This document shows positions 8,682 through 17,477 of a stretch of DNA of 64,000 nt, piece after piece. Under the pieces are notes generated by a model. The model saw nothing but the letters and a program-made list of their open reading frames with translations, made no database searches and was not told the DNA's origin. This stretch comes from Hyphomicrobiales bacterium (GTDB lineage Bacteria; Pseudomonadota; Alphaproteobacteria; Rhizobiales; Rhizobiaceae), in the NCBI GenBank assembly GCA_900466605.1, contig UBMU01000033.1, positions 1 through 64,000 of the forward strand. Direction: 5' to 3'. Every line of letters begins with the position of its first letter. The first letter of the stretch is position 1. A program made the position numbers and the translations under genes.

Positions 8682-10155
8682 AGGCTTTGTCCTGCTCCGC
8701 GCTCAGTCGGCGATAGTCTCGCCACAGCCCTGAAAGGACCGCAAATGCCAACCCGAGTCCCAGGCCGACAAAACCGCCGACGCTGGCAAGCACATAGCCG
8801 CGCGGCGGGAAACTACGCGCTGTCGGTACGACCGCCGGCGAGACGATCCGCACGTTCGTCGTGTCGATCTGCTGGCGCTCGGCGGCCTCTCCGGCCCTGG
8901 CCATGAATGCTTCGTAGACCGCCGCCTTCGCGCGAGCTTCACGCTCGAGCTCTCGCAGGTGGATCTGCGCGGTCGTATCCTGGAAAACGGAAGATTTCAT
9001 CTGGTTGGCTTCTGAATTCAGAGCGTCAAGGGCCGACCTGGCCTGATCGAGTTCGGCCTTTGCCGCTTGCACAATGCGAGCCGTCTCCGCATCGATCTGG
9101 CCCTCCAGCGCTCGCAGTTGAGGGTCAAGAGCCAGAATTATCGGATGTCGTGGCCCGAGGACTGCAGATTGTGACGTCACACGCTGTCGCAACGTGGAAT
9201 ATTGCGTGCGCAGCATAGTCATCGTCTCGGACTGCAAAGCGGATGCGTTGAGACGGTTCTTGGGATTTGTCGCGACCAGTTCGTTGTAGCGAGATTGTGC
9301 CTGAATGAGGCGCGCCTTGGCATCGATCAGTTGAGTGTTCGTCTGGTTGGACATCAGGGTGCTGACGAGTTCGCCTGAACTCGACTGCAGGCCTCGTTCG
9401 CGCTTGAACATCTCAACCGCAGCCTCTGCCTTGGCAACCTCTGCTTTCAGGTCTGCAAGGCGTGCAAACAGGGAGCTGGCCGCGCGCCCGGCTCCTTCCG
9501 ATTCTGCCTTGGCGAGTTCCTCCTGAAACGCAGTCACGATGGCATTGGTGATTTTGACAGACTTGGCTGGGTCCTGCGTCCATATGGCGACATTGACAAT
9601 GAAAGATCGTTCGTCGCGGCGAGCCGTAACTCGCTTTGCGAGCGCGCGAAGTGCGTCACCGTCGGGATCCTTCGATGTCGCGGCAACGAACTCCGGATCT
9701 GTGGCGAGCTTTAGTTCTTTGATCACGCGGTTTAGCACGTTACCTGATGTCAGGACCCTCAATTTGCTCTCGACATCGAGCAATTGTGTGTCTCGCTGCA
9801 TGCTTTCGGAGAAGATGTCGTCAGCGACGACACGCAGGTTTGACGGGTCTACCAGTAGGTCAATGCCGGCCGCATAGCGTGGCTTGACGACAAGGACGAC
9901 GGCATAACCCGCGACTGAGCCGAGGATCGCAAATGCAGCGATCCAGATGAGGCCTTTACGCAACCAGGTGACGATACGGGCCAGATCAAACTGAAAGAGC
10001 TCGTGGAAGACAGCCGTTGGGTTCTCCAAGGGAGAGGGTTCGGCAATTTTCAGGGCTGGCGCGGGTCGAATGTCCGCGATATTCCGCTCCCGGCTCGTCG
10101 CCCAGCCACGTGTAGTAATGACCGGGGTCTGATTTCTGGGGGCGGCTTCATACAT
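8674..10155 (-). CDS. Polysaccharide co-polymerase / chain-length determinant (Wzz/GumC/ExoP N-part)
   Basis: A 493-aa inner-membrane protein that controls chain length and export with Wzy. It has a cytoplasmic N-tail of about 75 residues, a first membrane span (IWIAAFAILGSVAGYAVVLV), a long periplasmic domain with coiled-coil stretches (SLFARLADLKAEVAKAEA region), the proline-rich PTARSFPPRGY and a second span (LASVGGFVGLGLGLAFAVL). There is no C-terminal Walker A/B or tyrosine cluster, so the BY-kinase domain of full ExoP is absent and a separate kinase, if any, lies elsewhere. It is first in the minus-strand run and divergent from the xylanase gene. Confidence 0.9.
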   Translation of the reverse strand: MYEAAPRNQTPVITTRGWATSRERNIADIRPAPALKIAEPSPLENPTAVFHELFQFDLARIVTWLRKGLIWIAAFAILGSVAGYAVVLVVKPRYAAGIDLLVDPSNLRVVADDIFSESMQRDTQLLDVESKLRVLTSGNVLNRVIKELKLATDPEFVAATSKDPDGDALRALAKRVTARRDERSFIVNVAIWTQDPAKSVKITNAIVTAFQEELAKAESEGAGRAASSLFARLADLKAEVAKAEAAVEMFKRERGLQSSSGELVSTLMSNQTNTQLIDAKARLIQAQSRYNELVATNPKNRLNASALQSETMTMLRTQYSTLRQRVTSQSAVLGPRHPIILALDPQLRALEGQIDAETARIVQAAKAELDQARSALDALNSEANQMKSSVFQDTTAQIHLRELEREARAKAAVYEAFMARAGEAAERQQIDTTNVRIVSPAVVPTARSFPPRGYVLASVGGFVGLGLGLAFAVLSGLWRDYRRLSAEQDKAYG

Positions 10156-10227
10156 GGCGGTGAGATCTGACTGACACGGCGCAAAAACGCAGATTTATGG
10201 TTAAAAGACCTGATTTTCCTTAAGTAT

Positions 10228-10251
10228 CCATTAATGGCAATTTCTATTGCC
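10228..10251. promoter_or_regulatory. Two abutting palindromes in the divergent promoter region
   Basis: The 203-bp gap between the chain-length gene and the xylanase gene holds a perfect 10-bp palindrome, CCATTAATGG (10228-10237). Directly abutting it is GGCAAT-TTCT-ATTGCC (10236-10251) with 6-bp arms. The location suits a regulator binding between two divergent polysaccharide operons. The GGCAAT/ATTGCC half-sites recur as GGCAATTGCC at 12963. The regulator is unknown. Confidence 0.45.
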
Positions 10252-10358
10252 GCGTGCGCGCGAGACAACTGTCGGCTAAAAGCCAGAAGCTGCTGGTCTT
10301 GCCTGCGTGGGTAGTCTAATTCTGATCCATTTAAATACAGTTCTAAGGAAGTTGATGT

Positions 10359-11441
10359 ATGCGCAGGCGGGACTTCGTTCTCGGCGCCCTCGGTGCCGGC
10401 CTGGCATCTTCCGGCGCCCTCGACACCTTGGTTGGAAATGACCGTGCTGCTAAAGCGGCATCTGCAAGGGGCGCAATTCCTTATGGTGCGGCGGTAAGAA
10501 CGGATCTCCTCGATCCGGAATTAGACTACAAGGCAGCCATAATTGATCACTGCCAACTTGTCGTCGGCGAGGGCGGTCTGAAATGGATCGACCTGCGCCC
10601 GGGCCAGGACCAGTTCGTGTTCGATCAGCCTGATCGACTGATGGACTTCGCCGACCGGAATGGCATGCAGATGCGTGGTCACACATTGGCGTGGTACGGC
10701 GCAATGCCCGATTGGACGAAGACCATTGCGAGTTCGGCGGAAGCGGAACGCGAACTCGTCCATCATATCACGACGGTCGTCGGACACTATCAGGGACGGA
10801 TTCCCAGCTGGGATGTCGTCAACGAGGCGATCGCCGAAAGACCGGAGAAGGGCTCAGTGATCCGGGATTCGATCTGGCAAGAACGGCTCGGTAAGCGCTA
10901 TATCGAGATTGCCTTACGCACCGCAGCCGACATCGATCCATCGGCTCAGCTCGTCGTCAACGACTACAACATCGAGAATCCGACAGCTCAATGCCGCGAC
11001 CGGCGCACGGCGCTACTCAATCTTCTGCGCGATCTAAAGGATCGTGACGTTCCGCTTCACGCCGTCGGCATTCAGGGACACCTTCCCGGCGACATGGAGA
11101 TTGATAGAGAAGGCCTGTCGGCATTCGTCGAGGAGGTCAAGAAGATGCAGCTCGATGTCCTGGTGACTGAACTCGACGTGATCGACGACAAGCTGCCTGC
11201 GCGCGAGTATGACCGCGACCAGATAGTCGCTGCGCGAGCACGCGATTTCCTCGGAGCAATATGTGAGGCTGCGCGCCCGAGCGCAATTTTGACCTGGGGA
11301 ATTACTGATCGCTATACTTGGGTGCCGATGTGGTTCAAGCGCGAGGACGGCAAACCAAACCGTCCACTGCCGCTCGATGCCGAGTGCCGGCCCAAGGCAT
11401 TGATGAAGGTGATCGACAAGTTCACGCGCGCGGCCGAATGA
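10359..11441 (+). CDS. Secreted GH10 endo-1,4-beta-xylanase-like glycosidase
   Basis: A 360-aa exported glycoside hydrolase. The N-terminus MRRRDFVLGALGAG is a Tat signal with a near-consensus RRxF motif. The GH10 barrel shows GHTLAWYGAMPDW, the acid/base Glu156 in WDVVNEAI and the nucleophile Glu271 in VTELDVID, so both catalytic residues are present. The late ILTWGITDRYTW segment is also typical. Its place in a polysaccharide operon suggests that it trims or releases the polymer rather than digesting plant xylan; this is inferred. The stop overlaps the flippase start (ATGA). Confidence 0.93.
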   Translation: MRRRDFVLGALGAGLASSGALDTLVGNDRAAKAASARGAIPYGAAVRTDLLDPELDYKAAIIDHCQLVVGEGGLKWIDLRPGQDQFVFDQPDRLMDFADRNGMQMRGHTLAWYGAMPDWTKTIASSAEAERELVHHITTVVGHYQGRIPSWDVVNEAIAERPEKGSVIRDSIWQERLGKRYIEIALRTAADIDPSAQLVVNDYNIENPTAQCRDRRTALLNLLRDLKDRDVPLHAVGIQGHLPGDMEIDREGLSAFVEEVKKMQLDVLVTELDVIDDKLPAREYDRDQIVAARARDFLGAICEAARPSAILTWGITDRYTWVPMWFKREDGKPNRPLPLDAECRPKALMKVIDKFTRAAE

Positions 11442-12856
11442 TGTTTCGCCAAATATCGACATACATGATCGCGAATGCCGTCTCGGCACTATTCGGCTTT
11501 GTTTCGGTCGTGCTCTTTACACGCATGCTCAGTCCGCACGAATACGGCATCTATGTCGTCGGCACTGGCGTTGCCGGTGTCATCTCCACGCTGCTGTTCG
11601 GTTGGATAAAGTTCTCGGTTCTGCGCTTCGATTCGGAAGGTGGAACGAAGGATGTCCGCACGACCGCTCTTTGCACCTATGCGGGGCTGATGTTGCTCAG
11701 TCCGCTCGTCATTGTCGTGACATGGCTGATCGCTGAGGATTCATCTACCTACGTCGTGCCAGCAGTTTTCGTCGCCTTCATGGTGGGGCTGTTCGAGTTC
11801 GTCCAGGAAGTTTTCCGATCACGCCAGCAGACCGGCGCTTACATGTGGTCGGTCATTCTGCGTGCGGTCCTGACACTTGTCTTTTCTGCCGGCCTTGTCA
11901 TGGTTTTCGGAATGGGCGGACAGGGCCTCCTCGTCAGCGTTGGCTGCTCGTACCTCGTGACGCTGTTGGTATATGCACCGGGCGTCTGGCGTCGCCCCCG
12001 CCATTCGTTCGACGCCGGGCTCTTGAAGGATATGTTGCGGTTTGGCCTTCCGATGACGGCCTCGTCCTTCATCTTCGTATTGCACACAGTTCTCGACCGC
12101 ATCATCATCGTAGCCTATATCGGCGAAACAGCGGCAGGCGTCTATGGCGCTGCTGCCGATCTCGTCCGGCAGATTATCCTTTTTCCCGGTGTTGCGATCG
12201 GATCGGCGACGATTCCGGTAGCGATCCGCTTGTTGGCGAACGACGGCCACAAGGCCACCAACAGGCATCTTATGGAAACCGCCGAGGTCCTGCTGACGGT
12301 GTTGATGCCGATGGTGGTCGGACTGGCGCTGGTGGCGCCTGGTTTCGCGAGCCTGATCCTCGGTGCCGAGTTTCGCGACGCCGCCGCCACTCTCATCCCG
12401 ATCCTGGTTTTTGCCTGGCTGTTTCGCTCGATTTCCTATCAGTTCGTGCATGTCAGTTTCCAGCTGGCGAAGAAACCGGGGCTGATGGGTGCGCAAGGCC
12501 TGATCATTCTGGCGATCAATATCATTGGCATGCTTGTGCTTGTACCGCGCTTCCAGCTTGTCGGCGCAGCCTGGGCCCTATTGATTGCCGAGATCGGCGG
12601 CGCAATCGCAGGCTACTTCCTGTCGTATCGTGCTCATCGTTTGCCATTTGAGCTCCGGCCCATCCTCAAAGTCAGTCTTGCAACCGCGACGATGGCAATG
12701 CCGACCTTCTTTGTGGCCAGACATCCCACGGGCAATGCGGTCCTGGATCTGTGCGCGCCGATCGTCACAGGTGTGGTCGTTTACACGGTCGCCGCGTTCC
12801 TGCTTAATCTCGCGGGTGTTCGTGTCGCGCTGATGCGGCGGATGCGACCGGTCTGA
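11438..12856 (+). CDS. Polysaccharide flippase (Wzx/MATE-like)
   Basis: A 472-aa multispan membrane protein with about 12-14 hydrophobic segments. It begins MMFRQISTYMIANAVSALFG, with LFTRMLSPHEYG characteristic of the polysaccharide-export branch of the MVF superfamily. It would flip lipid-linked repeat units across the inner membrane for the Wzy-type polymerase. The start ATG at 11438 overlaps the xylanase stop by 4 bp; a tandem ATG at 11441 is an alternative. It is the only flippase in the window, so it might serve both polysaccharide gene blocks. Confidence 0.9.
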   Translation: MMFRQISTYMIANAVSALFGFVSVVLFTRMLSPHEYGIYVVGTGVAGVISTLLFGWIKFSVLRFDSEGGTKDVRTTALCTYAGLMLLSPLVIVVTWLIAEDSSTYVVPAVFVAFMVGLFEFVQEVFRSRQQTGAYMWSVILRAVLTLVFSAGLVMVFGMGGQGLLVSVGCSYLVTLLVYAPGVWRRPRHSFDAGLLKDMLRFGLPMTASSFIFVLHTVLDRIIIVAYIGETAAGVYGAAADLVRQIILFPGVAIGSATIPVAIRLLANDGHKATNRHLMETAEVLLTVLMPMVVGLALVAPGFASLILGAEFRDAAATLIPILVFAWLFRSISYQFVHVSFQLAKKPGLMGAQGLIILAINIIGMLVLVPRFQLVGAAWALLIAEIGGAIAGYFLSYRAHRLPFELRPILKVSLATATMAMPTFFVARHPTGNAVLDLCAPIVTGVVVYTVAAFLLNLAGVRVALMRRMRPV

Positions 12857-12962
12857 GGACATACACGTTTGCGTGATTGATTGCGAAGCGAGAGCTCAGA
12901 TAAAGCTTGTACAGATTCTACTAATTCTTAGCACCTAGAAGTAATCGGGGTGGCAGTAGCTT

Positions 12963-12972
12963 GGCAATTGCC
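12963..12972. promoter_or_regulatory. GGCAATTGCC palindrome upstream of the duplicated hydrolase
   Basis: A perfect 10-bp palindrome lies 17 bp before the ATG at 12990, in a 133-bp gap after the flippase. It reuses the GGCAAT/ATTGCC half-sites seen at 10236-10251 with a different spacing. It could be an operator of the same regulator; a 10-bp palindrome can also occur by chance. Confidence 0.3.
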
Positions 12973-12989
12973 GAGTTGGGGCTTGAGAA

Positions 12990-14789
12990 ATGATGATAGT
13001 GAAGGAAAACGAGGCGAACTCCGCAGGCGAGGCGCGTAGCGCATCGCGGCCGGTCGTCTTCGGTTCAAATATTGGTCTGTTCGCTTCAGCGGATGAAGGC
13101 ACGAGAAAAAGCGATCTGGCCGTGCTTCTTCTCAATCCCTGGGGAATTGAGGAGATGTGCACGCGCAGATTCTATCGCATCCTGGCAGAACGTTTTGCTG
13201 CGATCGGTGTTGCCAGCCTGCGTTTCGATTATCCCGGAACGTCAAATTCGCTCGATGACACGTCAAGCGAACACGGTCTGGCGGTGTGGCATGAACAGAT
13301 CCGAAAGGCCGCCGAGGAGCTTAAGCTGTTGTCTGGCGCTCGGAACCTGGTTTTCCTTGGGCAAGGGATCGGCGCCAGCCTCGCAGTCTTGCAAGCAAAT
13401 TCGCAGCCTTCGCCCGCAGCGATTGCACTCCTGGCCCCTGTACTGAAGGGGCGGTCCTATTTGCGGGAACTCGCGCTGTATTCCAGACTTATCAATGACG
13501 GTCTCGGCATAAAACAAGAACTGCGCGACAACTCGCCTGGATCGATCGCGGGACTACGCATGCCGCGTGCCGTCGCTGACGACCTCAGGGCTGTTGACCT
13601 CAATAGCGCGGATCTCAATGCTAAACCTTCTGTCTTTATTGCAGAGCGTCCTGGTTTGGAGGGCGACACCACACTTCGCGATCGCCTAAAGGCCATCGGG
13701 TGCAAGCTGCGCACTGCGACATTTGCGGGTTACGATGCATTCGTTTCAAATCCACTCAACCAGGAAATCCCCGAAGGCCTCATTAAGGATTTGATCGACT
13801 GGACACAATCGCTGCCGGAGTATCAGCGTGATGGCATGTTGCCAAGCAAGAGGCCGCAGCCGATCGCATCGGTCCGTCAGGCCGCAATTCGTGAAACCTT
13901 CGTTCGGTTTGGCCCGCATGACCGACTGTACGGCGTCTTGTGCGAACCCACAGAGGATTCAGCCGGTGTAAGCGCTGTAATTTTGACGACGGCCTATGAT
14001 CATGCGGCGGGCTGGGGACGTTCTTCTGTTGAACTTGCGCGGCAGTTGGCTAAAGTCGGAGTTTCGTCGCTGCGCTTTGACAGCTCCGGCGTCGGGGACA
14101 GCCCACCGGTAACCGGCCGTCGCAAACAAGTCCTCTATGACGAAACACAGATCGACGATGTCGAGTTGGCGCGGGACTTTCTGGATAGCCGCAGTGCGGG
14201 CGCTCGAACCGTCCTGATTGGACGCTGTAGCGGCGCCTATGTCGCTTTCCGAAGCGTGCTTGCCGATCCACGGTGGGATGCCTGCTTGATCGTCAATCCG
14301 GTCGCATTCCGCTGGCGCTTCAAGGGGTTGCCGAAGACCCTGAAGTCCTATCTGAAGAACGCCCTGGACCCGGATACTTTTCGCCGCCTCTGGGGCCGTG
14401 ACCTCGATCTCGGCGCTGTTGCCAAGAATATCTCCGTGCGCATTGTCGACCGCATGGCCGGCAGGTTGTCGTCGGTCTTTGCGCCGGCCAAGCCGCTCAC
14501 TCAGCTCACGCGGCAGGTTCACGAAGATTTCCAAGTCCTGGCTAGCCGCGGAACCCAGCTCTCGATCATCTACACGGAAGGCGACGAAGGCCAGGAGATG
14601 TTCCGGGTCAATTTTGGTGATGCAGGCGAACGGCTTTCCGCCTACCCCAACGTGCAGCTACATCTGTTTCCAGACGCCGACCACAATCTGACACCGCTGC
14701 CGGCACGTGAGAGGATGATTGAGGTAGCGACGCTCCAAGCCCTTTCACTCAAGGATGAGCGTCACAGCAGACGTACGGCACAGGCTTGA
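12990..14789 (+). CDS. Tandem alpha/beta-hydrolase protein of the polysaccharide locus
   Basis: A 599-aa protein with two alpha/beta-hydrolase-like halves (about 20-275 and 290-590) and no signal peptide. Each half has a strand followed by LRFDYPGTSNS or LRFDSSGVGDSPP, the usual D-x-x-G-x-G loop. The nucleophile elbow is degenerate in the first half (GQGIG, Gly126 at the nucleophile position). In the second half it reads GRCSG, which places Cys413 there with Ser414 adjacent. A C-terminal ADHN with His565 fits the catalytic histidine. It might act as an acyl/ester hydrolase on a polysaccharide substituent. The fused, half-inactive arrangement is seen directly; the substrate is unknown. Confidence 0.75.
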   Translation: MMIVKENEANSAGEARSASRPVVFGSNIGLFASADEGTRKSDLAVLLLNPWGIEEMCTRRFYRILAERFAAIGVASLRFDYPGTSNSLDDTSSEHGLAVWHEQIRKAAEELKLLSGARNLVFLGQGIGASLAVLQANSQPSPAAIALLAPVLKGRSYLRELALYSRLINDGLGIKQELRDNSPGSIAGLRMPRAVADDLRAVDLNSADLNAKPSVFIAERPGLEGDTTLRDRLKAIGCKLRTATFAGYDAFVSNPLNQEIPEGLIKDLIDWTQSLPEYQRDGMLPSKRPQPIASVRQAAIRETFVRFGPHDRLYGVLCEPTEDSAGVSAVILTTAYDHAAGWGRSSVELARQLAKVGVSSLRFDSSGVGDSPPVTGRRKQVLYDETQIDDVELARDFLDSRSAGARTVLIGRCSGAYVAFRSVLADPRWDACLIVNPVAFRWRFKGLPKTLKSYLKNALDPDTFRRLWGRDLDLGAVAKNISVRIVDRMAGRLSSVFAPAKPLTQLTRQVHEDFQVLASRGTQLSIIYTEGDEGQEMFRVNFGDAGERLSAYPNVQLHLFPDADHNLTPLPARERMIEVATLQALSLKDERHSRRTAQA

Positions 14790-14885
14790 GGAGACCGGTC
14801 GGTGTCGGGGTAGGGCACTCGATCGACTATTCGAGATCAGCCACGATCATAGTCGCGTTGACCTTCTCCCGAATGCCTTCCGCCT

Positions 14886-16028
14886 TCAACCTTGAAACAG
14901 CAACAGGAAATAGGCCACGAACAGGACGAGATGCACGGCGCCCTGGATCAGGTGCGTCCGACCGCTCGCGAAGGTTATAATGCTCACCGCCAAAGTAAGC
15001 ACCAGCATCACGCTATCACCGCGCTCCAGCCCGAGCACGACAGGATGCCCACTAAGATGACTGATGACCAGCATCGCCGGCACGGTGAGCCCGATTGTCG
15101 ACAGAACGGATCCCAGGAAAATATTGACTGAACGCTGCAAATGGTTGGCCACAGACGCACGCACGGCGCTGATCGCTTCTGGCGTTGCGACGAGGATCGC
15201 CATGATGACGCCACCAAGCGCGGCTGGGGCGTGAAGTGTCTCGATGAAGTAGTCAATCGGTGCGGCAAGCTGTTCAACAAGGAATACCACTGAAGCCATG
15301 TAGGCAATCAGCAGAATGATTGGAAGCCAGAGCGGAGTTTCAACCGGCCTGGCATGATCCGACGTCTCGCCAGGATCGTCGATGAAAAAGCCCCGATGGC
15401 GGCCCGTCTGCAGGCTCAAGAACACGCTGTAGAGGCCGACTGAGATGAAGACGAGCACTGTTTGCTGAGCCGTTGAATAGGCTGGTCCATTGGTCGGATG
15501 GGTGAAGTCCGGCATAATCATGCTCAACGTTGCCAGCGGCACAATGACACCAAGATAGGCGTTGGCCCCTTGGAGATTGTGGTGTTGCTCATGCCGTCGC
15601 CAGCCTCCAACCAGCAACGACAGTCCCACCATGCCATTGAGGATAATCATGACAACCGCAAGGAGTGTATCGCGTACCAGCGTCGGGTTGTTTTCGCCAT
15701 GCAGCATGACTGCGGTGATGGCCATGACTTCAATGGACGTTATCGAGAGCGTCAGGATGAGTGTTCCGTATGGTTCTCCGAGTTGCGTGGCGAGGTTGTC
15801 GGCATGACGCACGACGGACAGTGCCGAACCGAGCACGACTGAGAACAGCCAGGCAAATATCACGAAGAGGCTTATTGGGTTGACAAGCAGCCTGAAGAGA
15901 TTGCCGCCGAAAAGCTCGAACACAACACTTGTCACGATGCTGACCGCAAGGAGCCATTCCTGGCGGATCAGAGCCCGCCAGGGGCGTTGTGGCACTGCCA
16001 TCTCCGGGTTCATCCTGTTCGCTCTCAT
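14886..16028 (-). CDS. chaA: ChaA-type Ca2+/H+ (Na+/H+) antiporter
   Basis: A 380-aa inner-membrane cation/proton antiporter of the CaCA superfamily with about eleven spans. The two inverted alpha-repeats are visible as GEPYGTLILTLSITSIEV and, in the second half, ILVATPEAISAVRASVANHL, each with the acidic residue that binds the cation. Family role: export of Ca2+, Na+ or K+ at alkaline pH. It stands alone, convergent with the hydrolase gene. In-frame ATGs at 16028 and 16013 are both possible; neither has a strong ribosome-binding site. Confidence 0.9.
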   Translation of the reverse strand: MRANRMNPEMAVPQRPWRALIRQEWLLAVSIVTSVVFELFGGNLFRLLVNPISLFVIFAWLFSVVLGSALSVVRHADNLATQLGEPYGTLILTLSITSIEVMAITAVMLHGENNPTLVRDTLLAVVMIILNGMVGLSLLVGGWRRHEQHHNLQGANAYLGVIVPLATLSMIMPDFTHPTNGPAYSTAQQTVLVFISVGLYSVFLSLQTGRHRGFFIDDPGETSDHARPVETPLWLPIILLIAYMASVVFLVEQLAAPIDYFIETLHAPAALGGVIMAILVATPEAISAVRASVANHLQRSVNIFLGSVLSTIGLTVPAMLVISHLSGHPVVLGLERGDSVMLVLTLAVSIITFASGRTHLIQGAVHLVLFVAYFLLLFQG

Positions 16029-16294
16029 ACTCGGTTGCGAGAATACGCCACAACCCGGCGGCGTCTGTCTACTGGGATGATCGAGTGTATCGTCTGAACT
16101 TGCCCTTCACTTCGCCGAAATCCTTCGAGGCAACGTTGATCCGGTCGATCGGCCGGACTTTGCGCGATCGAAGCCAGGAACTTTGTCATCCGGCCTGAAG
16201 GGTATCTGGGTCCCTGGGACATTACCCGTCGCGTGGGATTGCCGAAGCTGATGCCGTTTTCACGTTGCCTCCGGTTGAGCCGCGAGGCAAGGGA

Positions 16295-16729
16295 TTAGAA
16301 CCAAACATCGGCCACTGTACGAGCGTCCGGCGGCAGATCCTTGAAACTGTGGAGGCCGTCGAACCGCTGCAAGCGAATGCTGGCTACATCGTGGGGGTCG
16401 GCGAGGCGAAGATTGACTGCAATTCTGGTAAGACCATTGTTGCTTGGCCTCAATGCACGCCAGCTTACGAGATTGCCGCAGCGACTGCAAAAATTGAACG
16501 CAAGCGTCTGCGAGCCGCAGACATAGGCTGTGAGCGCACCGCTTCTATCGTCCACACTTATTCCTTTGCCGTCATAGGCATAAGCCCAAAGCACGCCATA
16601 GCGGCGGCAGACCGTGCAGTTGCAGATCGTTGCGTCCGGAATTTCACCCCGAAATTCCCAGTGAACTGCACCGCAGTGACAGGAGCCGTGAGTTGTCACT
16701 GCTGCGGTCTGCTGCATACCGCTCGTCAT
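16295..16729 (-). CDS. GFA/CENP-V-fold zinc protein
   Basis: A 144-aa protein of the glutathione-dependent formaldehyde-activating (GFA) fold. Zinc ligands are visible as CHCG (about residue 18), CNCTVCRRYG (about 36) and CSRCGN (about 80). Members of this fold are rarely characterised; only some bind S-hydroxymethylglutathione, so enzymatic function is open. The ATG at 16729 follows GGGGAG. It stands alone between chaA and the sugar-transferase operon. Confidence 0.85.
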   Translation of the reverse strand: MTSGMQQTAAVTTHGSCHCGAVHWEFRGEIPDATICNCTVCRRYGVLWAYAYDGKGISVDDRSGALTAYVCGSQTLAFNFCSRCGNLVSWRALRPSNNGLTRIAVNLRLADPHDVASIRLQRFDGLHSFKDLPPDARTVADVWF

Positions 16730-16854
16730 TGAAATTCTCCCCGACGATTTGCTGGGATTCTTCTAACGCAGTTGGTTTGGGAGCGATAGTTGCAGCGGCA
16801 GCGGTGGCGGTTCCACATTTTCGCGGTCCGGTGGCGGCACGACCACCCGCCGGG

Positions 16855-17445
16855 CTACTTGTTGGCCGCGTCGCCCGTTCCCCGACCGGCAACGGTATTG
16901 AGCATGAGAACAATGTCCTGCCAGAAGCCGGCTTTTTGAATGTAGCTGGCGTCGGCGTCAGCGAGTTCATCCGGGGTGGACATATCTATACCCTGGAGCT
17001 GTGCCAGCCCGGTTATGCCGGGGCGGATCGAAAAAACGCGACGCTTGCGGCGCGCTGCGATTACGTCACTCTGTGAAGGTAAGCACGGTCGAGGGCCTAC
17101 GAGGCTCATCTCACCTTTCAACACATTGATGAGCTGCGGCAACTCATCGAGCTTATAGGCCCGGAGCTTTCTACCAAGTGGCGTGATCCAGGATGAGGCC
17201 GCATCATGAGAGCCGACATTGGGTGATCCGGCGGCCATGGTCCGAAATTTGATGCAAACAAAGGTTGCCTCGCCGCGCCCGACACGCTCCTGAAGAAAAA
17301 ACGCGCCACCAGGAGATGATCTACGTACAAGGATCACAAGGACCAGCAAGACCGGCGACAAAATGATCAGTCCAAGGCACGCTGCGCAGATATCGAATAG
17401 CCGCTTCAGAAATCTGTTAAAGCCGTGGAGCATCGGAAGGTTCAC
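16855..17445 (-). CDS. Polyprenyl-phosphate sugar-1-phosphate transferase (WcaJ/ExoY-like)
   Basis: A 196-aa initiating transferase that loads the first sugar phosphate onto undecaprenyl phosphate. It holds only the catalytic half: a membrane anchor (FDICAACLGLIILSPVLLVL), then KFRTM, the YKLDELPQLINVLKGEMS motif and LVGPRP. This is the small-ExoY type rather than a full WbaP with extra spans. The start is GTG at 17445 (AGGGAA upstream) or ATG at 17433. It is the last gene of the minus-strand operon from 22.5 kb and probably starts that operon's repeat unit. Confidence 0.92.
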   Translation of the reverse strand: MNLPMLHGFNRFLKRLFDICAACLGLIILSPVLLVLVILVRRSSPGGAFFLQERVGRGEATFVCIKFRTMAAGSPNVGSHDAASSWITPLGRKLRAYKLDELPQLINVLKGEMSLVGPRPCLPSQSDVIAARRKRRVFSIRPGITGLAQLQGIDMSTPDELADADASYIQKAGFWQDIVLMLNTVAGRGTGDAANK

Positions 17446-17477
17446 GTTCCCTGTTGTAAATTAGAGCAAGAAGAAGC

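Noticed and set aside
16182..16298. Plus-strand frame reading FVIRPEGYLGPWDITRRVG before a stop
   Set aside because: It looks like the tail of a lost gene, but there is no start and no recognisable remainder, and it overlaps the 3' end of the GFA gene.
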